Assembly (NCBI GenBank): GCA_039819115.1
Contig: JBCBST010000011.1
Location: forward strand, 1 to 44,776
Length of the DNA: 44,776 bases
From: JBCBST01 sp039819115
Lineage (GTDB): Bacteria > Bacteroidota > Rhodothermia > Balneolales > Balneolaceae
Reading direction: 5' to 3'
The notes beneath the pieces are model-generated. The model searched no databases. It worked only from the letters and a program-made list of their open reading frames with translations, and was not told the DNA's origin. The position numbers and the translations under genes were made by a program. Positions 9,007 through 16,437 of the stretch are shown piece after piece. Within the stretch, counting starts at the first letter, position 1. Each line of letters begins with the position of its first letter.

Positions 9007-10024
9007 TGGCTTGTTCTACCGGTTCCTGTTCAGCAGGCATTAGTTGTTCGCGAACCTGTGCCTCTATTTTATCGGCCAATTCTGAATCTTCCTCCAGGAA
9101 CTGGATAGCAGAATCCACCCCTTGCCCAATCGGTTCGCCCTCATACCGATACCAGCTGCCTCTTTTTTGTATGATATCGTACTCCACAGCAAGGTCCAGA
9201 ATCTCAGAAATACGGGAAATTCCTTTTCCATACATGATATTGAATTCCACCACTTTGAAAGGAGGGGCTACTTTATTCTTCGCAATTTTTACTTTGGTGC
9301 GGTTTCCGATTACTTCGTCTCCTTTTTTAAGGGCGCCAATTCTACGGATATCGATCCGGACCGAGGAATAAAACTTCAGGGCACGCCCACCGGTAGTGGT
9401 TTCCGGGTTTCCGAACATGACCCCGATTTTATCTCTTACCTGGTTGATGAAGATACATGCGGTGCTTGATTTATTAACGATACCGGTAATCTTTCTTAAT
9501 GCCTGAGACATTAAACGTGCCTGAAGCCCCATGTGCGAGTCGCCCATTTCACCTTCTAATTCGGCACGTGGAACTAAAGCGGCTACTGAGTCTACCACAA
9601 TCACATCGAGTGCGCCTGAGCGAATCAGGGTTTCGGTAATCTCCAGCGCCTGCTCACCACTATCGGGTTGGGAGACCAGTAATTCTTCGGTATTGATACC
9701 CAATGCCCGGGCATACCTGGGATCGAAGGCATGTTCAGCATCAATAAAGGCGGCATACCCTCCTTTCTTCTGAGCCTGAGCTATTACCTGAAGGGCTAGC
9801 GTCGTTTTACCGCTGGCTTCGGGGCCATAGATTTCGGTGATCCGCCCCGTTGGTATTCCCTGAACGCCCAGAGCGTAATCCACCATAATCGAACCGGTAG
9901 AGATCACATCTACATTTTGAGAGGCGTTATCGCCTAATTTCATGATGGTGCCTTTACCATGCTGTTTCTCAATTTGCCCTACCGCTATTTCAAGAGCTTT
10001 TAATCGTTCGTTTGATTCTGCCAT
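8984..10024 (-). CDS. recA: Recombinase RecA
   Basis: DNA-dependent ATPase for homologous recombination and SOS activation. It has 346 residues. Walker A is GPEASGKT at 67-74. The central ATPase core (AAFIDAEHAFDP, QPDSGEQALEI, DVIVVDSVAALVP) and the L2-side string FINQVRDKIGVMFGNPETTTGG are all intact. The C-terminal tail is acidic (EQEPVEQAIEA). The start is an ATG. Upstream there is a good Bacteroidota-type promoter and a 17-bp dyad, listed separately. recX follows with an overlap. Confidence 0.99.
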   Translation of the reverse strand: MAESNERLKALEIAVGQIEKQHGKGTIMKLGDNASQNVDVISTGSIMVDYALGVQGIPTGRITEIYGPEASGKTTLALQVIAQAQKKGGYAAFIDAEHAFDPRYARALGINTEELLVSQPDSGEQALEITETLIRSGALDVIVVDSVAALVPRAELEGEMGDSHMGLQARLMSQALRKITGIVNKSSTACIFINQVRDKIGVMFGNPETTTGGRALKFYSSVRIDIRRIGALKKGDEVIGNRTKVKIAKNKVAPPFKVVEFNIMYGKGISRISEILDLAVEYDIIQKRGSWYRYEGEPIGQGVDSAIQFLEEDSELADKIEAQVREQLMPAEQEPVEQAIEAPVAS

Positions 10025-10067
10025 GATGTATGTGTTAAATCGTTTTCAGAGAAGATAAGGGGCTACA

Positions 10068-10084
10068 GTGACAAGTAGTGTCAC
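10068..10084. promoter_or_regulatory. 17-bp dyad in the recA leader (candidate SOS operator)
   Basis: A perfect inverted repeat with 6-bp arms and a 5-bp centre, GTGACA-AGTAG-TGTCAC. It lies 44 bases upstream of the recA start and just downstream of a likely promoter. It could be a repressor (LexA-type) operator or an RNA hairpin in the leader. It does not match the E. coli or Bacillus LexA consensus, so the role is inferred from position only. Confidence 0.4.
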
Positions 10085-10096
10085 CCAAATCCGCCT

Positions 10097-10128
10097 GTAA
10101 ATATATGTTCGATATATGTAAGACCCAA
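10097..10128 (-). promoter_or_regulatory. Predicted recA promoter, Bacteroidota-type -33/-7
   Basis: Read on the minus strand, TTGG (10128-10125) is followed after exactly 19 bases by TATATTTAC (10105-10097). This fits the Bacteroidota housekeeping promoter pattern (TTTG or TTG, about 19-21 nt, TAnnTTTG). It would give a leader of roughly 65 bases for recA that contains the 17-bp dyad. The same stretch holds a direct repeat, CATATAT-CGAA-CATATAT. Confidence 0.45.
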
Positions 10129-10135
10129 GCCGAAC

Positions 10136-11263
10136 TTATTCCTTACATACTTTTTTATCCAGAAATTCAGATAGTTTGTAATCCAGGGGCAGCATATCAG
10201 AAAGCTTTTCGAACCCCCAGTATCCATCAAACAAAATGATTTCAGGGTTTATAACCAGTCCGGAGTAGGCATCTACAAATAAACTGTCTCCCCTTAAAGC
10301 CAGTGATGAGTTCTGATTACGTAACGATCGTTTTTTTATGCTTCCAGACGGCATCCTGTTGCTGTATATCAAATATCGCGGATCTTCCTTTTCGTATTTA
10401 TAATCCACGTTCAATAAGTTGATAAAACTCAAATAATAGCTTTCGTTATCGTGTTGACCAAAGACCTGGGATACATCAATCGGGTCTTTAGACACGTACG
10501 TGGCATTTTCCTCTCTTTGTTCGCCATACACCGTAAACCCACAGGTTTCCAGGCTGTCTTGCATCATAGCTCTGGTGAATTGCAGGAATGATCCTTTATA
10601 GGCCGTTTCTCTATTCGTTTCCCACTTTTTCCTGGTCCGGCTACGTTTTGAATTCCGTTCTTTAAAAAAGGGACGTCCGAGATAGATGGTGGTTCTGTTT
10701 GCATAATCTATCTCAAAATGGTCCAGGTAAAAGTCGATATCGTATCCTAATTCTTTGTTTTCTATGCGAAGTTTGTCGAGTGCACGCGCTGTTAGTACTC
10801 TTGTATCGGCATCGAAATTGAAAATCAGTACCTCTTCATTCAGAATACGCGTTCCCTTAGAGAATGGTCCGATTCCCAGAAAACTCTGCTTGAACTGAGA
10901 CACGTTATACAGCCAGGTATCTGTGTCTGGTTTTACGGTGATTTCGTCCAGTTCGAGCACGATGGGAGTGAGCTCAATAACCAAATCCCGATACGTACGG
11001 TTTTTCTTAATGGTTATAGTCTTAGAAGCATACCCCAGAAATTGAATGGAGAGTTCGGCAGTGTTTGAAGGCGGCGTAGGGAGGTAAAACACTCCGTTCT
11101 CTGTACTTATGGTCCCAATGGTGGTGCCTGTGTAAAAGATCTGTGCCCCGATAATGGGTTCTCCCGTTTCCTCGTCAATCACGGTGCCCTGTACACGTTG
11201 AGATTGCCCCCAGGCTAACGGAGTCGTACAGAGAATAAGCAGGATGATAACTAGTGATTTCAA
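10136..11263 (-). CDS. Exported carboxypeptidase-regulatory-like domain protein, function unknown
   Basis: A protein of 375 residues with a signal peptide (MKSLVIILLILCTTPLAWGQ, cleavage after about residue 19). A carboxypeptidase-regulatory-like beta domain follows (about 22-105; VQGTVIDEETGEPIIGAQI, then TENGVFYLP and FLGYASKTI). This is the domain found at the start of SusC/TonB-dependent receptors. The remaining ~265 residues contain no plug or barrel motif that I recognise. The start is a TTG that overlaps the stop of the upstream PLP-enzyme gene, so it is likely co-translated with it. It is probably periplasmic or outer-membrane associated. The link to tryptophan breakdown is positional only. 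Confidence 0.75.
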   Translation of the reverse strand: MKSLVIILLILCTTPLAWGQSQRVQGTVIDEETGEPIIGAQIFYTGTTIGTISTENGVFYLPTPPSNTAELSIQFLGYASKTITIKKNRTYRDLVIELTPIVLELDEITVKPDTDTWLYNVSQFKQSFLGIGPFSKGTRILNEEVLIFNFDADTRVLTARALDKLRIENKELGYDIDFYLDHFEIDYANRTTIYLGRPFFKERNSKRSRTRKKWETNRETAYKGSFLQFTRAMMQDSLETCGFTVYGEQREENATYVSKDPIDVSQVFGQHDNESYYLSFINLLNVDYKYEKEDPRYLIYSNRMPSGSIKKRSLRNQNSSLALRGDSLFVDAYSGLVINPEIILFDGYWGFEKLSDMLPLDYKLSEFLDKKVCKE

Positions 11264-12450
11264 TAGGACAGGCTCTTAATGGTATGATTCAGCTCTTCCA
11301 TGGCTTCTTCTATCTGGCTTTCTGTAATATAGGGCGCAGGACCAAACCGGAGAATCTGATCGCGTGCATCTGTAAATACATCTTTATCCAGAAGATGGGC
11401 TCGTATTTCACGTGCATGAGGTGAAGTCAGGGATAAAAACCCGCCGTTTTGCTCTAAGGACTGCTGATGGGTGAGGCGTATCACCTCGGGGTTGAAGTCG
11501 TACAAGAGAAACTGTTCGCGCAATAACCCTACCTGGGCAAGGTATTGTTTGCGGAGCACCTGCGGATTCAGTCCCTGCTCATCAAAAAATTCCACCACTT
11601 TGGCTGCTCTGAATTGAGAAGATGGATCGTAGGTGCCACTGGCAAACCGTTGATCGGAGTCGTCGTAGGTGACCGGAGCATCACTTCTGGGGTGCTCCAG
11701 AGCACTGAATGCGGCAAACCAGCCGGTAATTGCAGGACGGTACGTACAGGATCTGGGAAATCGTAAAAAACAATTGGCCTCTCCCCACTGCAGGTATTTA
11801 TATCCTCCGATTAGCAGAAAACAATCTTCCAGATCGGCTTCGCGGATCGATAGCGGAACCACATTGGTACCATGATAATCATCAATCAATACCGGAATAT
11901 TACGAGCCCTGGCCTCCCGGGCAATTTGAGTAAGGTGCGGATTGATTAAGCTGCTCTCGAAGTACACCCTCGATAGCATGACCGCACTTGTCGTTTCATC
12001 CATTTCGCTCACCATACGTTCAGCAAACGTCTCGTCTGGGGTGGTGGGAACGTATACTACTTCCAGCCCTTCTTCTTCCAGGCGATGGAGCTGACGATAG
12101 AGGGAATGAAATTCCCGGTCTGTAGAAATGATTTTGGGTTTATTTCTTAAATCCAGGCTGGATAGCCAGCTCACAAATAAAACATGGGTGCTTTCCTCAC
12201 GGCAATACATTCCTTCCGGGTCGTCATAAAATCGTCGCAGATAACCACGCAGTTGTTCCGTTTTTTCTTCAGCGAGCCCCCATTTTTTATCCACCAGTTC
12301 AGCAGAAGCATGATAGTATTCGGCTTGTCCCTCCAGAGCCACATCCGGCCAGGCCTGATGAGAATGCCCGGTAAAAAGCAGGCGTTCCGACACCTTAAAA
12401 TGAGAATAATGGGGGATAAGCTTCTGAGCTAATTGATTAATGTCTGACAT
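11260..12450 (-). CDS. Kynureninase-like class V PLP-dependent enzyme
   Basis: A fold-type I PLP enzyme of 396 residues. The Schiff-base lysine is very probably K218 in GGYKYLQWGEANCF, which matches the YKYLN-G stretch of kynureninases. The Asp that pairs with the PLP ring nitrogen is D190 in LIDDYHG (DxxH). The Arg-rich FASGTYDPSSQF region and the C-terminal LRFGPAPYIT string also fit. Kynureninase would cut kynurenine to anthranilate plus alanine. The tryptophan 2,3-dioxygenase gene immediately upstream supports this role, but the similarity is distant enough that another C-C or C-S lyase or aminotransferase reaction is possible. The start is an ATG at 12450. Confidence 0.75.
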   Translation of the reverse strand: MSDINQLAQKLIPHYSHFKVSERLLFTGHSHQAWPDVALEGQAEYYHASAELVDKKWGLAEEKTEQLRGYLRRFYDDPEGMYCREESTHVLFVSWLSSLDLRNKPKIISTDREFHSLYRQLHRLEEEGLEVVYVPTTPDETFAERMVSEMDETTSAVMLSRVYFESSLINPHLTQIAREARARNIPVLIDDYHGTNVVPLSIREADLEDCFLLIGGYKYLQWGEANCFLRFPRSCTYRPAITGWFAAFSALEHPRSDAPVTYDDSDQRFASGTYDPSSQFRAAKVVEFFDEQGLNPQVLRKQYLAQVGLLREQFLLYDFNPEVIRLTHQQSLEQNGGFLSLTSPHAREIRAHLLDKDVFTDARDQILRFGPAPYITESQIEEAMEELNHTIKSLSY

Positions 12451-12508
12451 GAGATATGCAACAAGGGGTTATGAAAAGTGGTCGGGTTAGGTGAGCTAAC
12501 TTAAATCA

Positions 12509-13291
12509 TTAAAAAAGCGTGCGCATTTCCCATAAATCCGGGAAAATGGGTTGATTGATCGTTCGCATCAGATATCCGGCGCCATCTGAGCCTCCGGTTC
12601 CTTTTTTAGTGCCAATGGTACGCTGCACCATTTTTACATGCCGGTATCTCCATTCCTGCAATCCTTCGTCAAAGTCGATGAATAACTCAGCAAGCATGGC
12701 CGACTCCGGCTCTGATCGCATCACCTCAATCAGTTTTTGTTGGTTTTCCAGTGAGGGAGTGAACAGGAAGGGTTGTTCTGTTGTCCGTTCACACGCAATC
12801 CGGGTTCCTTTCTTAGCCAGGTATGCACAAAAGCTTTCCCATAAGGTGGGCTCGGTCATGCACTGTTCAAGGTGGGCTTGTATCGAAGGTTCGTTCTGGT
12901 AGGCCACCATAAGATGCGGATGGCGCAGACCGCACCTGATTTCAAGCTCTCTGAACTGGTAGGATTGGAACCCACTGGACTGCCCCAGAAAGGCACGAAA
13001 ACTGTTAAACTCCAACGGGGTCATCGTTTCCAGAATATCAATCTGGGAAACACAGGTTTTTAAAATGGTGAGCACACGACGCATGGTTTTTGCTGCACCC
13101 CAGGTATGTTCAGCCGATAAATCCGCCATCAACTTGTTCAACTCGTGCAGGATTTGCTTAAACCATAACTCGTAGGTTTGATGGATAATGATAAACAGTG
13201 TTTCGTCGTGTTCTTCGGGTGAAGATTGCAGCTGTTGCAGGGTTAATAGCTTGTCGATGTTGAGGTAGCTTTGGTATGTGATAGATGGCAT
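12509..13291 (-). CDS. kynA: Tryptophan 2,3-dioxygenase
   Basis: Heme enzyme that opens the indole ring of L-tryptophan to give N-formylkynurenine, the first step of the kynurenine route. The protein has 260 residues, close to bacterial TDO. The substrate-pocket helix HQTYELWFKQILHEL starts at H37. The heme-ligand region is RYRHVKMVQRTIG with H218. The substrate-binding loop GTGGSDGAGYL (231-241) is present. The kynureninase-like gene starts 58 bases further downstream on the same strand. No kynurenine formamidase or monooxygenase is present in the window. Confidence 0.95.
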   Translation of the reverse strand: MPSITYQSYLNIDKLLTLQQLQSSPEEHDETLFIIIHQTYELWFKQILHELNKLMADLSAEHTWGAAKTMRRVLTILKTCVSQIDILETMTPLEFNSFRAFLGQSSGFQSYQFRELEIRCGLRHPHLMVAYQNEPSIQAHLEQCMTEPTLWESFCAYLAKKGTRIACERTTEQPFLFTPSLENQQKLIEVMRSEPESAMLAELFIDFDEGLQEWRYRHVKMVQRTIGTKKGTGGSDGAGYLMRTINQPIFPDLWEMRTLF

Positions 13292-13324
13292 ATAAAAAAA
13301 CCCGCTTTTTAAGACCTTTAAGTA

Positions 13325-13334
13325 GTATACTTTA
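13325..13334 (+). promoter_or_regulatory. Promoter-like 10-mer upstream of the NAGPA gene
   Basis: GTATACTTTA lies 10 bases before the ATG at 13345. The identical 10-mer is upstream of namZ at 16398, and a 9/10 match is upstream of tatD at 23818. It probably represents a -10/-7 box. If so, this transcript would have a very short leader. Confidence 0.35.
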
Positions 13335-13344
13335 GTGATTTGTG

Positions 13345-14466
13345 ATGGAATCTATGCAGTTGACCACAATTCTTACACTAAGAGTACTAGTTTTCTGGGG
13401 TGTTTTTCAATGTATACTCCCTGTTCAGGTCCGGAGCCAGGTTAGGTATCAGGTGGTTTCCTCTTTTTTTGCCGATCATGAGCTTGAAGTACAGCATCTG
13501 TTCTTACCTGATTTTCCCACCCACGCCTATCTTGTTACTGCATCCTACCATTCCGAAGCATACGCTGTTGAGGTTGTTAAAGCAGGACAGAAACAAATTG
13601 GATTAGCCACCCTCAGCGATCTGATGGATACTCAGTCTGATGCTATAGTGGCTATAAACGGCGGGTTTTTCAAAGAAAAAGGCATTCCTGTTCACGACGT
13701 GATGATCAATAAACATGTGGTTCTCGCAAAAACGGATGTTGGTCCCAGTCTGGTCATAGGAGATCCTGTGGTGGCCATTGAAGAAACCGGGTATACAGGC
13801 TTTGTTGAATGGCAGAACGAGCAGGTTCCGATTCATGGGGTGAATACCACACGCAATGAAAACGAGCTCGTCGTCTATAATGCTTTTTTCAGGGATTCAA
13901 CGGGCACAAACAAATATGGAGTTGAACTGGGACTCCGTCCTGTTCAGGAAAATCATCTCCAGGGTGGGATGAAGGCCGTTGTAGAGCGGAAGTGGATGTT
14001 CAGGGGTAATAACCCTATTCCTCCAGGATTAATGATGCTATCTGCTCATGGCAAACCCTCGGAACGATTGAGGCAGGTGACCTGGGGAGATACGATTACC
14101 GTACATCACCAGTTTTCGAGAGGTATCCGGGATGCACATTCGGTACTGGGAGGGAATGTGATGCTGGTTAAAAACGGGACGATTGTTCCCCATGGAGACC
14201 AGCGACATCCACGAACGGTAGTAGGAGTGAACACCCGGAAGAACAAGGTGTTCTTTCTCATTGTGGATGGAAGAAGCAAGGAAAGCATAGGACTATCGCT
14301 CGCGGAGCTGGCCCGGCTTTGCCATCAGCTAAATATGACAGATGCTCTCAATCTTGATGGCGGCGGATCGTCTACCTTATGGGTAAACAACAAAGTGATG
14401 AATAAGCCGGCAAGTGTGACTAATGAACGCCCGATCTCAACGGCTATCATGCTGAAAAAGCGATGA
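13345..14466 (+). CDS. Phosphodiester glycosidase family protein (NAGPA domain, exported)
   Basis: A protein of about 373 residues with a hydrophobic signal-like N-terminus (to about residue 32) and the NAGPA/DUF2233 fold (PF09992). Visible family strings are AINGGFFKEKGIPVHDVMI, RHPRTVVGVN and the hallmark LNLDGGGSSTLWVN. The animal enzyme removes GlcNAc from a phosphodiester; bacterial members are mostly uncharacterised. The frame also has GTG at 13342 and ATG at 13354. I chose ATG 13345, but the site is not settled. The stop overlaps the start of the sugar-kinase gene (ATGA). That coupling suggests a role in releasing an amino sugar, perhaps a phospho-linked one, that the kinase then uses. 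Confidence 0.85.
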   Translation: MESMQLTTILTLRVLVFWGVFQCILPVQVRSQVRYQVVSSFFADHELEVQHLFLPDFPTHAYLVTASYHSEAYAVEVVKAGQKQIGLATLSDLMDTQSDAIVAINGGFFKEKGIPVHDVMINKHVVLAKTDVGPSLVIGDPVVAIEETGYTGFVEWQNEQVPIHGVNTTRNENELVVYNAFFRDSTGTNKYGVELGLRPVQENHLQGGMKAVVERKWMFRGNNPIPPGLMMLSAHGKPSERLRQVTWGDTITVHHQFSRGIRDAHSVLGGNVMLVKNGTIVPHGDQRHPRTVVGVNTRKNKVFFLIVDGRSKESIGLSLAELARLCHQLNMTDALNLDGGGSSTLWVNNKVMNKPASVTNERPISTAIMLKKR

Positions 14467-15305
14467 GTATACTGGTTGCCGATAGCGGAGGGAGTACTAC
14501 TTCCTGGATATGGCAGAAAAAGGATGGAAGTATAGGCGAGCTCACCACGGCAGGGTTACATCCCCTACATATCGATCAAAACGAACGCCTCCTGGTATTG
14601 AAGCAGGTTATGCACGCTCTTCAGGGTACATCCATTCAACAACTTCATTTTTATGGAGCCGGTCTGGTTACGGATTCGGACTCAAAGCCACTGCGCGACT
14701 TTTTCCAGGCAGAGGGCGTTCCTGAGTGTTGGTTTTACAGTGATTTGTTAGGGGCGGCCCGGGCCACCCTCGGAACAAGAAAAGGAATGGTGGCTATCTT
14801 GGGTACCGGAACACATGTTGCCCGTTTTGATGGCCGTGAAATGGAGCAGCATATTCCTCCCTTAGGATTTGCACTGGGCGATGAAGGAAGTGGTGCGGAT
14901 TTAGGGAGGCGATTTATAAAAGGGTATTTCTACGGCCAGTTTCCATCAGCTTTAAACCTGCTTATTGAGGAACAGTTCGCGTTATCCCGTTCTGAGGTGC
15001 TGAATGCAGTATATCAGGAACCGGGTCCAAATCGTTATCTGGCATCGTATGTGCCTTTTTTGAAAAAACATCAGGAAGAAGAACCTATTAATCGGCTGAT
15101 TACAGATGCTTTTCAAGAACTGATACATACCCAGTTTCTTCCTCTGAAGACTGATGTAAAAACGGTTGGATTGGTAGGCGGAGTAGCTACCCACTTTCAG
15201 GATATTCTTATTCCGTTGTTAGCTGAACATGGATTTGACGTTGAAAGCGTGCTTCATAATCCCGTTTATGCTCTGTTTCAATATCATCAGACTAATCCGA
15301 CCTGA
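14463..15305 (+). CDS. BadF/BadG-type N-acetylglucosamine (or MurNAc) kinase
   Basis: An ASKHA-fold sugar kinase of 280 residues. The phosphate-1 loop is DSGGSTT (7-13). A candidate catalytic Asp is D94 in YSDLLGAAR. The phosphate-2 loop is LGTGTH (113-118), and GDEGSGADLG (139-148) is the family signature. NAGK and the clostridial MurK (GlcNAc/MurNAc kinase) belong to the same family, so a GlcNAc or MurNAc substrate fits the surrounding recycling genes. It overlaps the NAGPA gene by 4 bases. At its 3' end it overlaps the convergent nagZ by 19 bases. Confidence 0.82.
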   Translation: MSILVADSGGSTTSWIWQKKDGSIGELTTAGLHPLHIDQNERLLVLKQVMHALQGTSIQQLHFYGAGLVTDSDSKPLRDFFQAEGVPECWFYSDLLGAARATLGTRKGMVAILGTGTHVARFDGREMEQHIPPLGFALGDEGSGADLGRRFIKGYFYGQFPSALNLLIEEQFALSRSEVLNAVYQEPGPNRYLASYVPFLKKHQEEEPINRLITDAFQELIHTQFLPLKTDVKTVGLVGGVATHFQDILIPLLAEHGFDVESVLHNPVYALFQYHQTNPT

Positions 15306-16342
15306 TGCTTCAGCGACAGAATACGATGCACCGATTCATCAATGCGTTGTTCGGTGATGGCTCCATCGGCCACCAATTCATGGGTTCGCTCCACACACGC
15401 TTGCAGAGATATATGTTCGGACGACAAGTTGTTTCCCACACAAAAAAGATCCAAACCGGCTATGAGGCCTAACTCAATGGTTTCTTTCAGACTGAAATGA
15501 TCGGAGATAGCCTTCATTTGTATATCGTCGGAAATGATGACCCCTTCAAAGTTCAGTTCCTTTCGAAGCAGACCGCGCAGTATGGATTGAGATAAGGTGG
15601 CTGGAAGCTGTTTATCATACCGGGAAAGAAAGATGTGTGCGCTCATAATCATCGGGCACAGATTCGCTTCGATCAGCGATCGGTAGGGCTGTAACTCATC
15701 CGGATGCCAGGTATTGGAAACGTCTACGAACCCCAGATGGCTGTCGTCAGCAGAGCTTCCGTGCCCCGGAAAGTGTTTGGCACAAGGGATAACCCCTCCT
15801 TCAAGGTGGGCCCTCGAATAAGCCACAGCATGGTCAGAAACATGCTGAGCGTCGGAACCAAATGACCGGCCTCGGGCTCCGATCATGGAAGCTTTATTTA
15901 GCGGTGCGATATCGACCACGGGTGCAAAATTAAGCGTAATACCCAGTTCTTTTAACTGATGAACCAACGCTTGTATTTCTTGCCCGGTACGTTCCGGATC
16001 GTTCATCAAACCCAGTTCCTGGTGCGATTTCGATTCCAAAAAACCCTGACCGGTACGCAGGCGCTGCACCGCACCGCCTTCCTGATCAATACCAACAAGC
16101 AGGGGAACAGATGCCTTTGATTGGAGCATGGAAATCAAACTGCGCAGTTGATCCGGCGATTGGATGTTTCGCCCTGGTTTTTGATGAGCTACATCATAAT
16201 CAAAAAGAATAACTCCACAGGGACAGTACCTGGAAAGCTGTTCGCAAAACGTGGTGGTGGTTGCTTCATCAATCCCGTCGAATCCCATTAAAAAAAGCTG
16301 TCCGATTTTGTCGGTCAGCGTCATTTGGGCAATGGAAGTCAT
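15287..16342 (-). CDS. nagZ: Beta-N-acetylhexosaminidase NagZ (GH3)
   Basis: A GH3 enzyme that removes GlcNAc from GlcNAc-anhMurNAc peptides during wall recycling. I place the start at ATG 16342 (MTSIAQMTLT), which gives 351 residues. The frame extends to 16411, but that lead (IKYTILELLIRKEFRK) does not look like NagZ and would cover the divergent promoter region. The substrate-binding and catalytic loop KHFPGHGSSADDSH (189-202) has the Asp-Ser-His dyad. The nucleophile is probably D272 in VIISDDIQM. No signal peptide is present, so it should be cytoplasmic. It is divergent from namZ and convergent with the sugar kinase. Confidence 0.93.
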   Translation of the reverse strand: MTSIAQMTLTDKIGQLFLMGFDGIDEATTTTFCEQLSRYCPCGVILFDYDVAHQKPGRNIQSPDQLRSLISMLQSKASVPLLVGIDQEGGAVQRLRTGQGFLESKSHQELGLMNDPERTGQEIQALVHQLKELGITLNFAPVVDIAPLNKASMIGARGRSFGSDAQHVSDHAVAYSRAHLEGGVIPCAKHFPGHGSSADDSHLGFVDVSNTWHPDELQPYRSLIEANLCPMIMSAHIFLSRYDKQLPATLSQSILRGLLRKELNFEGVIISDDIQMKAISDHFSLKETIELGLIAGLDLFCVGNNLSSEHISLQACVERTHELVADGAITEQRIDESVHRILSLKHQVGLV

Positions 16343-16366
16343 AGCTTTTTTTCTCTGATTTTTACG

Positions 16367-16390
16367 GAACTCCTTTCGAATAAGGAGTTC
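16367..16390. promoter_or_regulatory. Perfect 9-bp inverted repeat between nagZ and namZ (candidate operator)
   Basis: GAACTCCTT - TCGAAT - AAGGAGTTC lies in the 95-base gap between the divergent nagZ and namZ starts. It sits where the -33 region of a namZ promoter would be, 7 bases before the GTATACTTTA box. No gene ends nearby, so a terminator is unlikely. A dimeric repressor site controlling both genes is the simplest reading. No regulator gene is adjacent. Confidence 0.5.
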
Positions 16391-16397
16391 TAAAATG

Positions 16398-16407
16398 GTA
16401 TACTTTA
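16398..16407 (+). promoter_or_regulatory. Predicted namZ promoter box
   Basis: GTATACTTTA lies 30 bases before the namZ ATG. The spacing is the same as for the related GTATACCTTA before tatD (also 30 bases). It fits a -10/-7 element. Confidence 0.4.
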
Positions 16408-16437
16408 TCAAAAGTAATTCATCTTTATCAGAATACG

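Noticed and set aside
16343..16411. Longer N-terminus for nagZ, starting at 16411
   Set aside because: The extra 23 residues do not resemble NagZ and would cover the divergent promoter region and its inverted repeat. ATG 16342 gives a normal NagZ start.
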